A stretch of 64,000 nt of DNA, taken from assembly GCA_023078555.1 (NCBI GenBank), contig CM041197.1, forward strand, positions 6,593,810 through 6,657,809, written 5' to 3'. The notes under the pieces are model-generated. The model was not told the DNA's origin and searched no databases. It was given only the letters and a program-made list of their open reading frames with translations. Below are positions 61,206 to 64,000 of this stretch, piece by piece. This stretch comes from Ulva prolifera. Its lineage: Eukaryota > Chlorophyta > Ulvophyceae > Ulvales > Ulvaceae. The position numbers and the translations under genes are program-made. The first letter of the stretch is position 1; each line of letters opens with the position of its first letter.

Positions 61206-64000
61206 TCAGAGCACTACTCTAGAAAACACTTATCACAAGACATAGGTGTGTGTGACCTTTGCGCACGTCCGTTAAGAGCAACATGCTTCCCTGTCACCTT
61301 GAAGTCGAAAAGTTCACAGGTGCTGAATATGTAATGTATTGGCTCATCGAGAAAAGATTTTTCACACGTCGAAGTTGAGTGCTTTACTACAACACACTTA
61401 ACACAAGCCATAGGCGTGTGTGACCTTTGCGCACGTCCGTTGACGAGCAACCGGCTTCCCTGTCACCTAGTAGTTGAAAAGTTCACAGGTGGTGAATATG
61501 TAATGTATTGGCTCATCGAGAAAAGATTTTCCACACGTCGAAGTTGAGTGCTTTACTACAACACACTCTACACATGACATAGGTGTGTGTGACCTTTGCG
61601 CACGTCCGTTAAAGCGCAACCGGCTTCCCTGTCACCTAAAAGTTAAAAAGTTCACAGGTGGTGAATATGTAATGTATTGGCTCATCGAGAAAAGATTTTC
61701 CACACGTCGACGTTGAGTGCTTTACTACAACACACTTAACACAAGCCATAGGTGTGTGTGACCTTTGCGCACGTCCATTGACGAGCAACCGGCTTCCCTG
61801 TCACCTAGTAGTTGAAAAGTTCACAGGCGCTGTATATGGCATGCATTTACTCAGCGAGAAGAGAATTCGACACATTGGATCAGAGCACTACTCTAGAAAA
61901 CACTTATCACAAGACATAGGTGTGTGTGACCTTTGCGCACGTCCGTTAAGAGCAACATGCTTCCCTGTCACCTTGAAGTCGAAAGGTTCACAGGTGCTGA
62001 ATATGTAATGTATTGGCTCATCGAGAAAAGATTTTCCACACGTCTAAATTGAGTGCTTTACTACAACACTCTCTTCACATGACATAGGTGTGTGTGATTT
62101 TTGCGCACGTCCATTGACGAGCAACCGGCTTCCTTGTCACCTAGTAGTTGAAAAGTTCACAGGCGCTGTATATGGATGCATTTACTCAGCGAGAAGAGAA
62201 TTCGACACATTGGATCAGAGCACTACTCTAGAAACCACTTATCACAAGACATAGGTGTGTGTGACCTTTGCGCACGTCCGTTAAGAGCAATGTGCTTCCC
62301 TGTCACCTTGAAGTCGAAAAGTTCACAGGTGCTGCATATGTAATGTATTGGCTCATCGAGAAAATATTTTCCACACGTCGAAGTTGAGTGCTTTACTACA
62401 ACACACTCTAAACATGACATAGGTGTGTGTGACCTTTGCGCACGTCCGTTAAAGCGCAACCGGCTTCCCTGTCACCTTGAAGTTGAAAAGTTCACAGGTG
62501 CTGAATATGTAATGTATTGGCTCATCGAGAAAATATTTTCCACACGTCGAAGTTGGGTGCTTTACTACAACACACTCTACACATGACATAGGTGTGTGTG
62601 ACCTTTGCGCACGTCCGTTAAAGCGCAACCGGCTTCCCTGTCACCTAGTAGTTAAAAAGTTCACATGTGCTGAATATGTAATGTATTGGCTCATCGAGAA
62701 AATATTTTCCACACGTCGAAGTTGAGTGCTTTACTACAACACACTCTACACATGACATAGGTGTGTGTGACATTTGCGCACGTCCGTTAAAGCGCAACCG
62801 GCTTCCCTGTCACCTAAAAGTTGAAAAGTTCACAGGTGCTGAATATGTAATGTATTGGCTCATCGAGAAAAGATTTTCCACACGTCGAAGTTGAGTGCTT
62901 TACTACAACACACTTAACACAAGCCATAGGTGTGTGTGACCTTTGCGCACGTCCATTGACGAGCAACCGGCTTCCCTGTCACCTAGTAGTTGAAAAGTTC
63001 ACAGGCGCTGTATATGGCATGCATTTACTCAGCGAGAAGAGAATTCGACACATTGGATCAGAGCACTACTCTAGAAAACACTTATCACAAGACATAGGTG
63101 TGTGTGACCTTTGCGCACGTCCGTTAAGAGCAACATGCTTCCCTGTCACCTTGAAGTCGAAAAGTTCACAGGTGCTGAATTTGTAATGTATTGGCTCATC
63201 GAGAAAAGATTTTCCACACGTAGAAGTTGAGTGCTTTACTACAACACTCTCTTCACATGACATAGGTGTGTGTGACCTTTGCGCACGTCCGTTAAAGCGC
63301 AACCGGCTTCCCTGTCACCTAGAAGTTGAAAAGTTCACAGGTGCTGAATATGTAATGTATTGGCTCATCGAGAAAAGATTTTCCACACGTCGAAGTTGAG
63401 TGCTTTACTACAACACACTCTACTCATGACATAGGTGTGTGTGACCTTTGCGCACGTACGGTAAAGCGCAACCGGCTTCCCTGTCACCTAAAAGTTAGAA
63501 AGTTCACAGGTGCTGAATATGTAATGTATTGGCTCATCGAGAAAAGATTTTCCACACGTCGAAGTTGAGTGCTTTACTACAACACACTTAACACAAGCCA
63601 TAGGTGTGTGTGACCTTTGCGCACGTCCATTGACGAGCAACCGGCTTCCCTGTCACCTAGTAGTTGAAAAGTTCACAGGCGCTGTATATGGCATGCATTT
63701 ACTCAGCGAGAAGAGAATTCGACACATTGGATCAGAGCACTACTCTAGAAACCACTTATCACAAGACATAGGTGTGTGTGACCTTTGCGCACGTCCGTTA
63801 AGAGCAACATGCTTCCCTGTCACCTTGAAGTCGAAAAGTTCACAGGTGCTGAATTTGTAATGTATTGGCTCATCGAGAAAAGATTTTCCACACGTAGAAG
63901 TTGAGTGCTTTACTACGACACTCTCTTCACATGACATAGGTGTGTGTGACCTTTGCGCACGTCCGTTAAAGCGCAACCGGCTTCCCTGTCACCTAGAAGT

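Larger units (their letters stand above)
16465..63760 (+). repeat. Class B monomers of satellite 2 (about 57 copies)
   Basis: In class B the core reads GCGCTGTATATGGCATGCAT, then CGAGAAGAGAATTCGACAC, then CTAGAAAACACTTATCAC. Class A has GTGCTGAATATGTAATGTAT, CGAGAAAAGATTTTCCACAC and so on. The classes align without large gaps but are clearly diverged across about 75-100 bp. I count about 57 B cores: 17 or 18 between 15.5 and 36 kb, and about 26 between 50 and 64 kb. Spacing is in whole monomers, for example 336, 505, 674 and 1,012 bp. Two B subtypes exist: GCACTACTCTAG throughout, and GCACTTCTCTAG, which I first see near 35635 and which predominates from about 50 to 60 kb. B is normally followed by a tail variant GTTAAGAGCAACATGC. 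Confidence 0.9.
15540..64000 (+). repeat. Satellite family 2 tandem array (168-169-bp monomers)
   Basis: A continuous head-to-tail array of about 287 monomers runs off the right edge. Consecutive GACCTTTGCGCACGTCC anchors lie at 15724, 15893, 16062, 16231, 16400, 16568 and 16736, so the period is 168-169 bp. All full monomers share one orientation. A near-constant half runs from ACATAGGTGTGTGTGACC through CCTGTCACC to GAAAAGTTCACAGG, and a more variable core lies between. The constant half contains two small dyads: AGGT-N7-ACCT, and, in most A monomers, TTGCGC-N12-GCGCAA. Frames of 73-109 codons recur because 168 is 56 codons; none is interpreted as a gene. Nucleosome-length periodicity and higher-order structure recall centromeric satellites, which remains inference. 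Confidence 0.97.

Noticed and set aside
16394..63976. Recurring 73-109-codon frames in satellite 2 with CDLCARPL (CX2C) motifs that look zinc-finger-like
   Set aside because: 168 bp equals 56 codons, so a frame open in a class-B core is repeated in register. Class-A monomers carry stops, a 1-bp deletion breaks some B copies, and both strands are open together. No start context or splice pattern supports them.
15540..64000. tRNA- or 5S-derived origin of satellite 2
   Set aside because: I could not find box A/box B promoter words or a cloverleaf-like arrangement in the monomer.

Overview
The window is eukaryotic, repeat-rich DNA. About 88% of it is satellite arrays of two unrelated families, which flank one 7.2 kb stretch of GC-rich transposon-like sequence carrying two spliced, divergently transcribed genes. 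The genes have GT-AG introns, most of 65-253 bp, with donors such as GTACGT and GTATGT. There are no operons, Shine-Dalgarno-type spacing, rRNA, tRNA or CRISPR arrays. The short introns would suit a fungus, alga or protist better than an animal or flowering plant, but the lineage cannot be fixed from the sequence. The setting looks like a centromere, pericentromere or other heterochromatic block; that is inference.

Layout: (1) 1-8318, satellite family 1, with monomers of about 163 and 184 bp that differ by an internal duplication of about 21 bp. They are organised into higher-order units, including a 2,282 bp tandem duplication. (2) 8319-15512, a probable CACTA/EnSpm-like DNA transposon fragment. 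It starts with CACTA at the satellite edge, followed by a subterminal region dense in CCGGAA/TTCCGG motifs. Next comes a minus-strand gene (12192 to 9292, 7 exons, about 519 aa, unrecognised, coiled-coil C-terminus). One intron of that gene contains a 9-copy minisatellite of perfect hairpins. A compact divergent promoter of about 280 bp separates it from a plus-strand Tnp2-like transposase gene (from 12472), whose 3' end is missing. (3) 15513-15562, a palindrome of two 23-bp arms marking the break between the transposase gene and the second satellite. (4) 15540-64000, satellite family 2, about 287 monomers of 168-169 bp, all in one orientation. It has two monomer classes (A and B) that share a conserved half and differ in a core of about 75-100 bp.

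In the model, the two genes are the two usual parts of an autonomous CACTA-type element: a DDE transposase of the Tnp2 group, and a second protein possibly equivalent to a TNPA-like DNA-binding helper. The element is now dead: its right end and the transposase C-terminus are gone, and a 27-C homopolymer puts the transposase out of frame by one base. A separate short insertion at 46037-46169, with a 7-bp target-site duplication and a tetranucleotide-repeat end, looks like a retroposed fragment inside satellite 2.

Every open reading frame inside the satellites is judged a by-product of repeat periodicity and is not annotated as a gene.
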